44,015 nucleotides of DNA. Source: Patescibacteria group bacterium. Lineage in GTDB: Bacteria; Patescibacteriota; Patescibacteriia; Patescibacteriales; WJLG01. The notes under the pieces are model-generated. The model ran no database searches. It was not told the origin of the DNA and saw only the letters and a program-made list of their open reading frames with translations. The stretch spans positions 37,179 to 81,193 of the forward strand of contig JAQUPS010000004.1 of the NCBI GenBank assembly GCA_028716485.1, written 5' to 3'. The translations under genes and the position numbers were made by a program. Positions 9,301 through 18,523 of the stretch are shown here, piece after piece. Position 1 is the stretch's first letter. Every line of letters begins with the position of its first letter.

Positions 9301-9975
9301 ATGGGTAAGTTTAATCGAGAAGGCGGATTCGGCGGCAAGAAATTCGGCGGACGGGACAGAAGTTATGACCGCAACGCGCCGAGAGAAATGCACAAGGCGA
9401 TTTGCGCCGAATGCGGGGAAGAATGCGAAGTGCCGTTCAAGCCGTCCGGTGACCGGCCGGTGCTATGCAGCATTTGTTTCAAGCAATCGGGTCGCGGCAA
9501 TGACCGCAATGAAGGCCGGCGCGAAGAAAGACGCAATTTTGATCGTCCGAGAAATGAAGACAAGAGAATGTTCGACGCGGTTTGCGCCGAATGCGGCCAG
9601 CATTGCCAGGTTCCGTTCCAGCCCAAACCGGGCCGGGATATTTTCTGTTCTGATTGTTTCGGCCGCGAGGACAAGCGCGAAGACAAGCCTTTTACTCTTA
9701 ATCAGGCTCCGCAGAACGTTAATTATAATAAGCAGTTCGATGCGCTAAATTCCAAACTTGACAAGCTTATTTATCTTTTGAGCCCGAAGTCTAAATCAGC
9801 CGCCAAGCCGGTCGAAGTAGCTGTCAAAAAAGAAGCAGTTAAGCCCGCCTTCGCTAAGGCTTCGGCGGACAAGGTTGAAAAGAAAATTGTTAATAAAATT
9901 GATAAAAAAATATCACCTAAGAAAAAACCCACCTCCGCCAAGGCTACGGCGGACAAGACTTCTAAGAAAAAATAA
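9301..9975 (+). CDS. Zinc-ribbon protein with two CxxC-x17-CxxC motifs and Lys-rich tail containing two palindromic-element peptides
   Basis: CAECGEECEVPFKPSGDRPVLCSIC and CAECGQHCQVPFQPKPGRDIFCSDC; tail AFAKASADK and TSAKATADK. Confidence 0.85.
   Translation: MGKFNREGGFGGKKFGGRDRSYDRNAPREMHKAICAECGEECEVPFKPSGDRPVLCSICFKQSGRGNDRNEGRREERRNFDRPRNEDKRMFDAVCAECGQHCQVPFQPKPGRDIFCSDCFGREDKREDKPFTLNQAPQNVNYNKQFDALNSKLDKLIYLLSPKSKSAAKPVEVAVKKEAVKPAFAKASADKVEKKIVNKIDKKISPKKKPTSAKATADKTSKKK
9843..9873. repeat. Element A copy (AKASADK type)
   Basis: gcccgccttcgctaaggcttcggcggacaag. Confidence 0.85.
9931..9957. repeat. Element A copy
   Basis: acctccgccaaggctacggcggacaag. Confidence 0.8.
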
Positions 9976-9986
9976 ATTATTTATTT

Positions 9987-10020
9987 CCGCAGTCTTCCCC
10001 CAGAAGGCTGCGGTTTTTTT
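9987..10020 (+). terminator. Rho-independent terminator
   Basis: CCGCAG...CTGCGGTTTTTTT. Confidence 0.75.
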
Positions 10021-10090
10021 ATAAGTCCCCTCCCGAGGAGGAGACTTAAAGTTTTGCATTAATGCGCCGGCGGCGATATAATAAAGCCTT

Positions 10091-10627
10091 ATGGAGATTG
10101 ATTGTAAAATAAAAAAGAGCCGGCGGGCGAAGAATATTTGTTTGCGCGTCTGCGCTGATGCGACGGCCGTTTTAACGATTCCGTGGTGGGTTTCGCGCGA
10201 AGCGGGGTTGAGATTTTTGCGGTCAAAACAAGGCTGGCTCATCAATCAAATAAAAATTAAAAAAGAAAAAATAAAAAATACGCCGGTAAGGACGAGAACG
10301 GATTATTTGCTTAATAAGAAGGCGGCGGAGAGATTGGTTTGGGGGCGGCTGGAGCATTTTAATTCTTTTTATAATTTTTCCTATAACCGCGTCTGCGTCC
10401 GCGACCAGAAAGGCCGCTGGGGAAGCTGCTCGGCCAAAAAAAATTTGAACTTCGCCTATCGCATTGTTTTTTTGCCGCAGGAATTGGCTGATTATCTGAT
10501 CGTCCACGAACTTTGCCATTTGGGCGAGATGAACCACTCGGCGCGGTTTTGGGCATTAGTTGCGAAAGCAATTCCGGGATATAAGATATTCAGAAGAGAA
10601 TTAAGAAGGAATGGTAATAATTTTTAA
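10091..10627 (+). CDS. YgjP-like (SprT/DUF45) metallopeptidase domain protein
   Basis: RWGSCSAKKNLNFAYRIVFLPQELADYLIVHELCHLGEMNHSARFW. Confidence 0.9.
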   Translation: MEIDCKIKKSRRAKNICLRVCADATAVLTIPWWVSREAGLRFLRSKQGWLINQIKIKKEKIKNTPVRTRTDYLLNKKAAERLVWGRLEHFNSFYNFSYNRVCVRDQKGRWGSCSAKKNLNFAYRIVFLPQELADYLIVHELCHLGEMNHSARFWALVAKAIPGYKIFRRELRRNGNNF

Positions 10628-10718
10628 TTTTATAATTTTTAAAGAATTTTTAAGGCTTAATTTTTAAAAATTAAAAATTAAGATTTATTTAAAAATTATA
10701 AAATTCAAAAATTAATTT

Positions 10719-13217
10719 ATGATATTTAACGATGAACAGCAAAAAATAATTGATAGTATTAACGGAGTGTATATCATCTCCGCGCCGGTGGGCACGGGAA
10801 AGACGACTATTCTGACCGAACGGGTGGCCAAAGCGATCGAAGCCGGTATCAAACCGGAAGAGATTTTGTGTTTGACGTTTACCAATCGCGCCGCCGAAGA
10901 AATGTCGGAGAGAATTAAAGCGCGGATTAATAATAAAAAAATCTACGACGAGATAACCGTCAAGACTTTTCACGGCTGGTGCGCTTATTTTATCAAAGCC
11001 GAGGCCAAACAGATCGGCTTGCCGCGGGATTTCGTTATTTTTGAAGAAGAAGAACAGCGTGAAGTGATGAAAACCATTTTGGAAAAGCATCCGGAAGTCT
11101 TGATCAATGAAGAAAAAGCCAGCCGCGAAATTTCTGATCTGATTGAAAAAGTTTATGATTCCCGCCTGAATAGTTTATTAAGAGAGATTGGCGTTACAAT
11201 CGATGAGTTGAAAACCGATAAATCAATGGAAGCAATCGGCGCGGAATATCGCCAGGCGCTCGCCGAGCAGAACGCGCTGGATTTTAATGAGTTAGTATTG
11301 CTGGCGCTAAGGACTTTGTATCTGGATGAAAAAGTCCGGAATAAATGGGCGGCCAAATATCGCTTTATCCAGCTTGACGAATTTCAGGATACGCATTTGT
11401 CGGAATATTTAGTGGTGAAAGAATTGGCCAAAGTCCGGCAGAACGTTTCTTTCATTGGTGATCTGGATCAGACGATTTATACTTGGCGCGGCTCGCAGCC
11501 GGTTTTCCTTACCAAGCTGATCAAGAAACATTTTCCCGCTGTCCGGGAATTGAGTTTGTCCACCAATTATCGCTTCAATCCGAATATCCTGGCCGCGGTA
11601 AAATCTTTCCTCGGCAGCTTTATGAACCGCTCGACGCAGGAATTGAATACGCTTAAAGAAAATGATACGGCGGAAAAAGCAGTCAATGTTTTTTCGGCGC
11701 ATAATTTCCGCGAAGAAATTTCCTGGGTGATTGAAAAAATAAAAAATTTGCGCGATAAAGAGCCTGAGGCCAAGATTGTGGTGATCGCCCGCACCAATCA
11801 TTTGATTTCCAAGTCGGCGGATATTTTTGCTGAAAAAGGCATCGCCCATATCACCGTGGATAAATACGAATTTTTCCGCCGCCAGGAAGTGAAAGATGCT
11901 TACGCTTACTTGAAAATAATTTTCAACCGTTTTGATTTGGAAGCGGCTTATCGCTTGGTCAAGCGTCCGCCGCGCAATATCGGCTCAGCGACTTTGAAAT
12001 CAATCGTGGACAGAGGCGACAAGATCGGCCTGAAGGTTTCGGATTTTTTGAATTTCAAGAATTATAAATATCCCGAACCGTTTTTTGATCTGATCAACCG
12101 TTTTGATAAAGGCCGCTTGGTGGTTTTGGACACGGAAACGACCGGCACTGATGTTTTGTCCGATGATATCATCCAGATTTTCGCCCGGGAAATCATCAAT
12201 GGCCAGCCCGGCCGCGAGTTCCGCCATTATCTGAAAAATAATATTCCGGTCGGCTTTTCCGAATCAATTCATGGCTTGTCGGATAAATTTTTGCAAGAAA
12301 AAGGCGAAGATCCGAAAAAGATCCTTAAAGAGTTAAAAGAATTCATCGGCGCTGACGCGGCTATCGGCCATAATGTTAATTTTGATTTATCGATGCTCCT
12401 GGAAAACGGCAAGCGCCGCGGCGTCAATTTTGATTTTAAAGAATATTACGATACGCTGGATTTGGCCAAACGAGTTGTCGAAGCTCCGAATTATCGGCTC
12501 TCAACTTTAGCCGAATTGCTCGGTTTGGCCACGGCCACGCACGACGCCGAAGATGATGTTTCCGCGACTGTCGGCCTGCTCGGAGTTTTAGTGGAAAAAT
12601 TCAGGAAGGGGAGTCCGGGGCGCGTTGCTCTCTGGCAGGAATTTTCCGCCAAATTTTTAAAGCTCGCCGGAACAATCGACGGCTGGCAAAAAATGGTGTT
12701 AGCCAACCGGCCGCCGGAAATTTTGGAAAAAATTTGGGAAGAATCCGGCTTAGAGGAATATTACGCGTCCGAGTTGAAACCGACCGCCCCCGCCTACGCC
12801 AAGGCTTCGGCGGGTGATAGACAAAAATCAATTGAAGAACTGGCCAAAGTTTTTGCCGAAAAAGATAATCCCGACAAACGCCCGGAAATTTCGCTGCGCG
12901 AATTGATCCATTACGCCGCTTTGGTCAAGGATATAAACTTTCTCGGTTTGGAAAAAGGAAAGATCCCCATCGTTACGGCGCATCAGGTGAAAGGCTTGGA
13001 ATTCGATTATGTTTTTATCATCGGCATGAATGAATATATCTTTCCTATCAACAAATCCGATATCGAAGAAGAGAAAAGATTATTTTATGTGGCGATGACC
13101 CGCGCCAAGAAAAAGATTTTTATTTCTTACAGCCAATATAATGACAACGGCTACACCGCGACCAAAAGCCGGTTCATCGATTATATCGACGAGAAACATG
13201 TCGATTTCTTTTCCTGA
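10719..13217 (+). CDS. UvrD/PcrA-like superfamily 1 helicase with internal DEDDh (DnaQ-like) exonuclease domain
   Basis: Helicase: SAPVGTGKTTILTERV, LTFTNRAAEEMSERI, QLDEFQDT, VTAHQVKGLEFDYVFI, RLFYVAMTRAKKKIFIS; exonuclease: VVLDTETTGTD, GHNVNFDLSML, HDAEDD. Confidence 0.92.
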   Translation: MIFNDEQQKIIDSINGVYIISAPVGTGKTTILTERVAKAIEAGIKPEEILCLTFTNRAAEEMSERIKARINNKKIYDEITVKTFHGWCAYFIKAEAKQIGLPRDFVIFEEEEQREVMKTILEKHPEVLINEEKASREISDLIEKVYDSRLNSLLREIGVTIDELKTDKSMEAIGAEYRQALAEQNALDFNELVLLALRTLYLDEKVRNKWAAKYRFIQLDEFQDTHLSEYLVVKELAKVRQNVSFIGDLDQTIYTWRGSQPVFLTKLIKKHFPAVRELSLSTNYRFNPNILAAVKSFLGSFMNRSTQELNTLKENDTAEKAVNVFSAHNFREEISWVIEKIKNLRDKEPEAKIVVIARTNHLISKSADIFAEKGIAHITVDKYEFFRRQEVKDAYAYLKIIFNRFDLEAAYRLVKRPPRNIGSATLKSIVDRGDKIGLKVSDFLNFKNYKYPEPFFDLINRFDKGRLVVLDTETTGTDVLSDDIIQIFAREIINGQPGREFRHYLKNNIPVGFSESIHGLSDKFLQEKGEDPKKILKELKEFIGADAAIGHNVNFDLSMLLENGKRRGVNFDFKEYYDTLDLAKRVVEAPNYRLSTLAELLGLATATHDAEDDVSATVGLLGVLVEKFRKGSPGRVALWQEFSAKFLKLAGTIDGWQKMVLANRPPEILEKIWEESGLEEYYASELKPTAPAYAKASAGDRQKSIEELAKVFAEKDNPDKRPEISLRELIHYAALVKDINFLGLEKGKIPIVTAHQVKGLEFDYVFIIGMNEYIFPINKSDIEEEKRLFYVAMTRAKKKIFISYSQYNDNGYTATKSRFIDYIDEKHVDFFS
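12788..12817. repeat. Element A copy inside helicase CDS
   Basis: cccgcctacgccaaggcttcggcgggtgat encodes AYAKASAGD. Confidence 0.8.
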
Positions 13218-13295
13218 TTTTTTATTGCTATAATGGGATGGTAAAAATTGCAACGATTGTTGCGTTTTTTATTTTTAATTTTTAATCGATTCTCT

Positions 13296-13649
13296 ATGAC
13301 CAACATTCAAGAAGTTTTCGACCGCATTCAAAAAACCAAGAAAGAGCAGAAAGAATTAAAGACGATGTACCGCGACGCCTTGAATAATTCCGGCGCCTAT
13401 CAGCGCTCCATGGAAGAATTGAAAAAATTGAAAGAGGAAAAGAAAAAATACGAGGACGGAGTTAAACAGGAATTCGCTTCGGAATTCGACAAGCTGGAAA
13501 TTTTAAAGAACGAATTGATGAACGATAATCAACTGCTTTCCGATATGGTTGTCAGCCAGGTGGCCAAGGGACAGAAGATTGAAATCAAGGACGAGCACGA
13601 AGTCCAATATGAGCCGATTTTTAACGTCAGATTTAAAAAAGTTGGCTAA
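13296..13649 (+). CDS. Small coiled-coil hypothetical protein
   Basis: ATG at 13296; Lys/Glu-rich MTNIQEVFDRIQKTKKEQKELKTMYRDAL... Confidence 0.75.
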   Translation: MTNIQEVFDRIQKTKKEQKELKTMYRDALNNSGAYQRSMEELKKLKEEKKKYEDGVKQEFASEFDKLEILKNELMNDNQLLSDMVVSQVAKGQKIEIKDEHEVQYEPIFNVRFKKVG

Positions 13650-13667
13650 AATAAAGTAAATTTTTTA

Positions 13668-13693
13668 AAAACCGTCTCAAAGGGGCGGTTTTG
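13668..13693 (+). terminator. Probable terminator
   Basis: AAAACCGTCTCAAAGGGGCGGTTTT. Confidence 0.6.
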
Positions 13694-13695
13694 TG

Positions 13696-13724
13696 TTGAC
13701 ATAATCAAAAAAATGTGATATATT
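13696..13724 (+). promoter_or_regulatory. Sigma70-like promoter
   Basis: TTGACA - 17 nt - TATATT. Confidence 0.8.
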
Positions 13725-13789
13725 GGCTTGAAACTTGTACCTTGATAAGATAACCAAAAAAAGGCTCAAATTGGGCCGAAGGAGAAAAA

Positions 13790-14641
13790 ATGAAATTCAT
13801 TTTTCTTATCTGTAAAATTGTCTTTCCGATTTGCTTTATTCTCGGTTTAATATTGATTTTGTTCGGGTCGAGAATCGAAAAAAAAGTCAATCTTGCCAAA
13901 GCTGGCGTGGCGATGGCCAAAAGCTTCGAAGGTTCGATTGGCAGCCGGGTCGAAGCAAGCATCTCGACCAGACCCAGACCCTTTCCCGAATTTGGCGGCG
14001 AGAAGAGCTCGCTCTTTCCGGAACAGTTGGGCGGCAAGATTCTTCCTCCGCCGAATATCGTGGCGCGGAAAGAATTCAAAAAAGCGATTGCCAGCCGGGA
14101 GAGCAAAAGAACGGGGAAGGAGAACAAAAATCTTTCCATCGGTAATATCAAATGGCTGGTTAATCACAAGTGGGGTCATTTCGCCCGGCGAGAGATCGAC
14201 GAGCGTAATCTGCCCGACACGGTTTATAATGCCATCGTCGGGATTATCGTCCAGGAATCAGGCGGAAAACCGCAGATTAAAAATGATCATTCCTCGGCTA
14301 CCGGCTTGATGCAGATGATCGATAGCACAGCCGCTTATACGGCCAGAGCCTTGGCTGAAGAATGCGATTGCGGGATTGATCCGAAATTGATAAATCGGAA
14401 GAACCCCAATGAAAATATCGCCCTGGGAATTTTCCTTTTCAAGAAAAATTGGAAAATTTCTCACGAGTCATTGAAGTGGACGATCCTTTTCCATTACGCC
14501 GGATCCGGCGCGGCCAAAGATACGGCCGATGCTTATGGGGGAATTGAGCATGTTCCCTTTGTTCAGAACGTTCTTAATATAATGAATACTCCCGAAGAGG
14601 AACCTCCTGCCTGGGCAATGGCTCGGTATCGGGATTATTGA
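13790..14641 (+). CDS. Lytic transglycosylase (SLT-like), membrane anchored
   Basis: SD AAGGAG; IVQESGGKPQIKNDHSSATGLMQMIDSTAAY; N-terminal TM. Confidence 0.82.
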   Translation: MKFIFLICKIVFPICFILGLILILFGSRIEKKVNLAKAGVAMAKSFEGSIGSRVEASISTRPRPFPEFGGEKSSLFPEQLGGKILPPPNIVARKEFKKAIASRESKRTGKENKNLSIGNIKWLVNHKWGHFARREIDERNLPDTVYNAIVGIIVQESGGKPQIKNDHSSATGLMQMIDSTAAYTARALAEECDCGIDPKLINRKNPNENIALGIFLFKKNWKISHESLKWTILFHYAGSGAAKDTADAYGGIEHVPFVQNVLNIMNTPEEEPPAWAMARYRDY

Positions 14642-14644
14642 TTC

Positions 14645-14681
14645 AAACCCTTGTTTGTTAAACGCAAACAAGGGTTTTTTA
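14645..14681 (+). terminator. Rho-independent terminator
   Basis: AACCCTTGTTTG ttaaacg CAAACAAGGGTTTTTT. Confidence 0.9.
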
Positions 14682-14687
14682 TAACCA

Positions 14688-14716
14688 TTGACTTTTTTGT
14701 AAAAGTATGCTATTAT
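14688..14716 (+). promoter_or_regulatory. Sigma70-like promoter
   Basis: TTGACT - 17 nt - TATTAT. Confidence 0.72.
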
Positions 14717-14787
14717 TTAGGTATAATAAAGATTGTTCATTACACCAAGATTAGCCACAAAATGGCTAAAAACAAAAGGAAATAACC

Positions 14788-15354
14788 ATGAAAGCATTAA
14801 TGCTTTTTCTCGCATTTTTTCTAGTCATCGTGGTAGCCGTGGTGTCCCATAAGACGCCGCAGGCAAAGAAGTTTGACGCTCAAGAATATCTTGCCAGAAC
14901 AAATAATCAATCGCTCCTGCCGGTGGTAAGAGCGAAATATGGCAAGATGATTCGGGATGTTTGCCGGAAAGAAAAAGTGCCTCTGGCGCTTCGCTCCGGT
15001 GATGTAATTGAAAAAATTATTATCATCGAGTCGAGCGGCAATCCGGAAGCGGAAAAAGCCGGTGATGGCATTGGCTTGATGGGAGTAAAACCGTCTACGG
15101 CGATTGCCTACGGAGTAAACCCGAAGGACTTAAAAAGTCCCCATTGGAATTTACTTGCCGGCATCAGGCACTTAGGCGCTCTCGTCGATTCGCTTGACGG
15201 AAACGTTCCGGCCGCGATAGTGGCGTACAATTGCGGTTTGAAAAATTACCAGAGTAATTATTTAGCCACCGGTGTAAGCCCGTTGAAAGCCAGATATTTC
15301 CTGAAAGTAAAAACTTTGACCGAAGTTGAAAGACAATACGCTTCGGCCGAGTAA
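14788..15354 (+). CDS. Second lytic transglycosylase (SLT-like)
   Basis: IIIIESSGNPEAEKAGDGIGLMGVKPSTAIAYG...AAIVAYNCG. Confidence 0.8.
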   Translation: MKALMLFLAFFLVIVVAVVSHKTPQAKKFDAQEYLARTNNQSLLPVVRAKYGKMIRDVCRKEKVPLALRSGDVIEKIIIIESSGNPEAEKAGDGIGLMGVKPSTAIAYGVNPKDLKSPHWNLLAGIRHLGALVDSLDGNVPAAIVAYNCGLKNYQSNYLATGVSPLKARYFLKVKTLTEVERQYASAE

Positions 15355-15360
15355 AAATTA

Positions 15361-15399
15361 AGCCTCTGTTCACAAAATATCGTGGACAGGGGCTTTTTC
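15361..15399 (+). terminator. Rho-independent terminator
   Basis: GCCTCTGTTCAC...GTGGACAGGGGCTTTTT. Confidence 0.82.
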
Positions 15400-15473
15400 T
15401 TGCCAAAATCGGCAATTCCCGATATTATTATAAATATAATTAAATTTTTTCAAACATTTTTATAAATAAGACT

Positions 15474-15554
15474 ATGATTACCGCCAGCGAGTTGCGCCCC
15501 GCCTTCGCCAAGGCTTCGGACGGGCGAGAGCTGGAAAATTTTAATTCAGATTAA
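15474..15554 (+). other. 26-codon ORF resembling the alaS start joined to element A (MITASELR-PAFAKASDGRELENFNSD)
   Basis: First eight codons parallel MITAAEIR of alaS starting 100 bp downstream, then an element A copy. Confidence 0.6.
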
Positions 15555-15573
15555 ATTTTTTATAAATATTACT

Positions 15574-17382
15574 ATGATCACTGCCGCGGAAATCCGCCAA
15601 AAATATTTTCAATTTTTTCAATCCAAGGGGCATAAATTAATCCCTTCGGCTTCTTTGCTTCCGGAAAACGATCCGACGGTTTTGTTCACCACCGCCGGCA
15701 TGCATCCTTTGATTCCGTATTTGCTGGGCGAGTCGCATCCGGAAGGCCGGCGCTTGGTGGACGCGCAGAAATGCGTCCGCACCCAGGATATTGACGAGGT
15801 GGGCGACGCCACTCATCATACTTTTTTTGAAATGCTCGGCAATTGGTCGCTCGGCGATTATTTCAAAGAAGAGGCGATTGCTTGGAGCTGGGAATTTTTG
15901 ACCGACCCGCAATGGCTGGGGTTGGATAAGAACCGGCTGGCTTGTTCGGTTTTTGCCGGCGATGCCGACGCGACGTTTGACGATGAAGCTTTTTCGATTT
16001 GGCGGAAGATAGGGATGAGTGAAAAAAGAATCGCCCGCTTGCCCAAGAAAAATAATTGGTGGGGGCCGGGAGCCGCCGGGCCATGCGGTCCGGACACGGA
16101 AATGTTTTTTTGGGCGGGCGATCCGGATCAGGTGCCGGAAAGTTTTAATGATGATAACGGGCTTTGGGTGGAAATTTGGAACGATGTCTTTATGCAATAT
16201 AACCGGAAGGCTAACGGGACGTTTGAGCCGCTGGCGCAAAAGAACGTGGACACCGGCATGGGGTTGGAGAGAATTTTGGCTGTGGTCAACGGTTTGGCTG
16301 ATAATTACCGCACTGATCTTTGGCTGCCGATCATTTGCAAAATCGAAGAATTATCCGGAAAAAAATACTTGGAATCGGACACGACCAGGCGGCTGATGAG
16401 GATCATCGCCGATCATATTAAAGCCGCAACGTTTATTATCGGCGATGAAAAAGGCGTTGTTCCCGATAATGTCGGCGCCGGGTATATTGTCCGCCGCCTG
16501 TTGCGCCGCGCTATTATTCACGGTCGGCGCCTGGGGATAAAGAAAGGCCAAGGCTGGGTTTATCAGGTCGCCGAAGAAATTATTAATTTATATCGGGAAG
16601 CTTATCCCGAATTATTCCGCAACCGAGAATTTGTTAGAACGCATATCGAGCGGGAAGAAAGCAAATTTGAAAAGACTTTGGAAAACGGGCTCGCGGAATT
16701 CAATGACCAGTGCGAGACCCTGCTTTGCCAATTGGATGAAAACAGCGAAATAAAAGTGACGATGCCGGGCGCGGTTGTTTTCGAACTTTTCGCCACCTAT
16801 GGTTTCCCGCTTGAATTGATCAGAGAAATTGCCGGGGAGAAAAAAATCGAGATTGATGAAGAAGGGTTTGCCGAAGAGTTTAAAAAGCATCAGGAGCTTT
16901 CCCGCACCGCTTCGGCCGGCATGTTCAAAGGAGGTTTGGCCGATTCGAGCGAGCAGACCAAAAAATTGCATACGGCGGCGCATTTGCTCTTGGCTTCCTT
17001 GCGCCAGGTTTTAGGAAATAATGTTTACCAGAAAGGGAGCAATATCACTCCCGAGCGCTTGCGGTTTGATTTTTCTTATCCGGAGAAAATGACGCCGGAG
17101 CAGATCGCCGAAGTCGAATGGCGCGTCAATGAAGCGATTAAAAAAGATTCTCCGATTATTTGCGAGGAAAAACCTCTCGCCGAGGCGAAAGCCGAAGGAG
17201 CGATGGGCGTGTTCGAATCCAAGTACGGCGAGAAGGTTAAGGTCTATAAAATGGGGGAAGTTTCCCATGAGATTTGCGGCGGTCCGCATGCTTCCCGCAC
17301 CGGCGAACTCGGCCATTTTAAAATCATCAAAGAAGAAAGCTCGTCAGCGGGCGTTCGCCGCATCAAGGCTGTCTTAGAGTAA
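15574..17382 (+). CDS. alaS: Alanine--tRNA ligase, short form ending after the editing domain
   Basis: MITAAEIRQKYFQFFQSKGH, TFFEMLGNWSLGDYFKEEAI, HTAAHLL, CGGPHASRTGELGHFKIIKEESSSAGVRRIKA. Confidence 0.95.
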   Translation: MITAAEIRQKYFQFFQSKGHKLIPSASLLPENDPTVLFTTAGMHPLIPYLLGESHPEGRRLVDAQKCVRTQDIDEVGDATHHTFFEMLGNWSLGDYFKEEAIAWSWEFLTDPQWLGLDKNRLACSVFAGDADATFDDEAFSIWRKIGMSEKRIARLPKKNNWWGPGAAGPCGPDTEMFFWAGDPDQVPESFNDDNGLWVEIWNDVFMQYNRKANGTFEPLAQKNVDTGMGLERILAVVNGLADNYRTDLWLPIICKIEELSGKKYLESDTTRRLMRIIADHIKAATFIIGDEKGVVPDNVGAGYIVRRLLRRAIIHGRRLGIKKGQGWVYQVAEEIINLYREAYPELFRNREFVRTHIEREESKFEKTLENGLAEFNDQCETLLCQLDENSEIKVTMPGAVVFELFATYGFPLELIREIAGEKKIEIDEEGFAEEFKKHQELSRTASAGMFKGGLADSSEQTKKLHTAAHLLLASLRQVLGNNVYQKGSNITPERLRFDFSYPEKMTPEQIAEVEWRVNEAIKKDSPIICEEKPLAEAKAEGAMGVFESKYGEKVKVYKMGEVSHEICGGPHASRTGELGHFKIIKEESSSAGVRRIKAVLE

Positions 17383-17400
17383 AATCAGCTAAAATAACAT

Positions 17401-17436
17401 CTGAAATCCGAAATCCGACTTCTGAAATCCGATATG
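17401..17436. repeat. Heptamer array ctgaaat ccgaaat ccgactt ctgaaat ccgatat
   Basis: Five contiguous 7-nt units. Confidence 0.7.
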
Positions 17437-17437
17437 C

Positions 17438-17466
17438 TTGACATTTTTTGCGTTTGCCTATACAAT
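17438..17466 (+). promoter_or_regulatory. Sigma70-like promoter of ribosomal/rpoA cluster
   Basis: TTGACA - 17 nt - TACAAT. Confidence 0.7.
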
Positions 17467-17525
17467 TTCGTTATAAATCAGTAACAAAGCTTACCAAGTA
17501 TTTTGTTTGGTAATTTTTTTTGTTA

Positions 17526-17765
17526 ATGCCAGAAGAAAAAAATCAAATTATTAATTCCAAAGATTTTCTGGAAATGGACGGGGAGGTGGCGGAGTTAATG
17601 CCGGCGGGAACTTTCCGCGTCGTTTTTCCAAACGGCCACGAAATTTTAGCCCATCTTTCCGGCAAAATGCGGATGAATAAAATCCGTCTGTCGGTAGGCG
17701 ACCGCGTCAAGGTGCAGATGAGTCCGTATGATTTAACCAAGGGTCGCATCACTTTCCGTCTCTAA
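17526..17765 (+). CDS. infA: Translation initiation factor IF-1
   Basis: MDGEVAELMPAGTFRVVFPNGHEILAHLSGKMRMNKIRLSVGDRVKVQMSPYDLTKGRITFR. Confidence 0.96.
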   Translation: MPEEKNQIINSKDFLEMDGEVAELMPAGTFRVVFPNGHEILAHLSGKMRMNKIRLSVGDRVKVQMSPYDLTKGRITFRL

Positions 17766-17795
17766 GCGGTAATACTAACAGTTAATTTTTTAGGG

Positions 17796-17823
17796 CATGC
17801 TACATGTTTCATGCTTTATGAAT
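17796..17823. repeat. Heptamer array catgcta catgttt catgctt tatgaat
   Basis: Same unit family as 25308 and 35833 hairpins. Confidence 0.6.
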
Positions 17824-17827
17824 ATCT

Positions 17828-17941
17828 ATGAAAGTCAGAGCTAGCGTAAAAGTTATTTGTAAGGATTGCAAGGTTGTCCGCCGCAAGGGCAGAGTTTGCG
17901 TTATCTGCAAGAACCCCAAACATAAGCAAAGACAAGGATAA
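17828..17941 (+). CDS. rpmJ: 50S ribosomal protein L36
   Basis: [37 protein letters not shown]. Confidence 0.97.
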   Translation: MKVRASVKVICKDCKVVRRKGRVCVICKNPKHKQRQG

Positions 17942-17951
17942 GATGATTTTC

Positions 17952-17979
17952 GATTTCAGATTTTAGATTTACGATTTAT
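17952..17979. repeat. Heptamer array gatttca gatttta gatttac gatttat
   Basis: Four contiguous 7-nt units. Confidence 0.65.
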
Positions 17980-18059
17980 TTCTTATAAAAAATATATTAA
18001 AATATTCGCGCGATATTCGCGCGATTCGCATCATTCGCGAAATTAGCATTATAATAAAT

Positions 18060-18455
18060 ATGGCTCAAGCCAGAATCGCCGGAGTTAATATTCCCACGGA
18101 AAAAAAGGTAAAAATTTCTTTGACCTATATTTTTGGCATTGGTTATTCCCGCGCGCTCGAAGTGCTGGAAGCGGCCAAAGTCGATCCGGAAGCCAGAGTC
18201 AAGGATTTGACCGAAGCGGAAGTCAACAAGCTCAGAGATATCGTGGAAAAAAAATTCATTGTCGAAGGAGATTTGCGCCGGGAAGTTATCGGCAATATCA
18301 AACGGATGAAAGAAATCGGCTGCTACCGCGGCGTGCGCCATATCAAAGGTTTGCCGGTCCGCGGCCAGACCACCAAGCGGAATAGCCGCACGGTGCGCGG
18401 CAATGTCCGCAAGACTATGGGTTCGGGGCGCAAACCGTCCGCGCAAAAGACCTAA
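18060..18455 (+). CDS. rpsM: 30S ribosomal protein S13
   Basis: [28 protein letters not shown]...[15 protein letters not shown]. Confidence 0.97.
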   Translation: MAQARIAGVNIPTEKKVKISLTYIFGIGYSRALEVLEAAKVDPEARVKDLTEAEVNKLRDIVEKKFIVEGDLRREVIGNIKRMKEIGCYRGVRHIKGLPVRGQTTKRNSRTVRGNVRKTMGSGRKPSAQKT

Positions 18456-18468
18456 TTCAATCAATTAA

Positions 18469-18488
18469 CCTGCCTGCCGGCAGGCAGG
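18469..18488. repeat. Element B palindrome cctgcctgccggcaggcagg-type
   Basis: Perfect palindrome in rpsM-rpsK spacer. Confidence 0.85.
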
Positions 18489-18523
18489 AAAATAAGAATT
18501 AAGAATTAAGAAATTTTTGATAT

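Noticed and set aside
10622-10718. AT-rich inverted repeat upstream of the helicase gene
   Set aside because: Self-complementarity exists but the sequence is so AT-rich and low-complexity that period and pairing cannot be judged by eye.
2592-13217. UGA recoding (as in some CPR lineages)
   Set aside because: TGA is used as a normal stop at the ends of rlmH and the UvrD-like gene.
15637-16239. 200-aa minus-strand ORF
   Set aside because: Antisense to conserved alaS catalytic domain.
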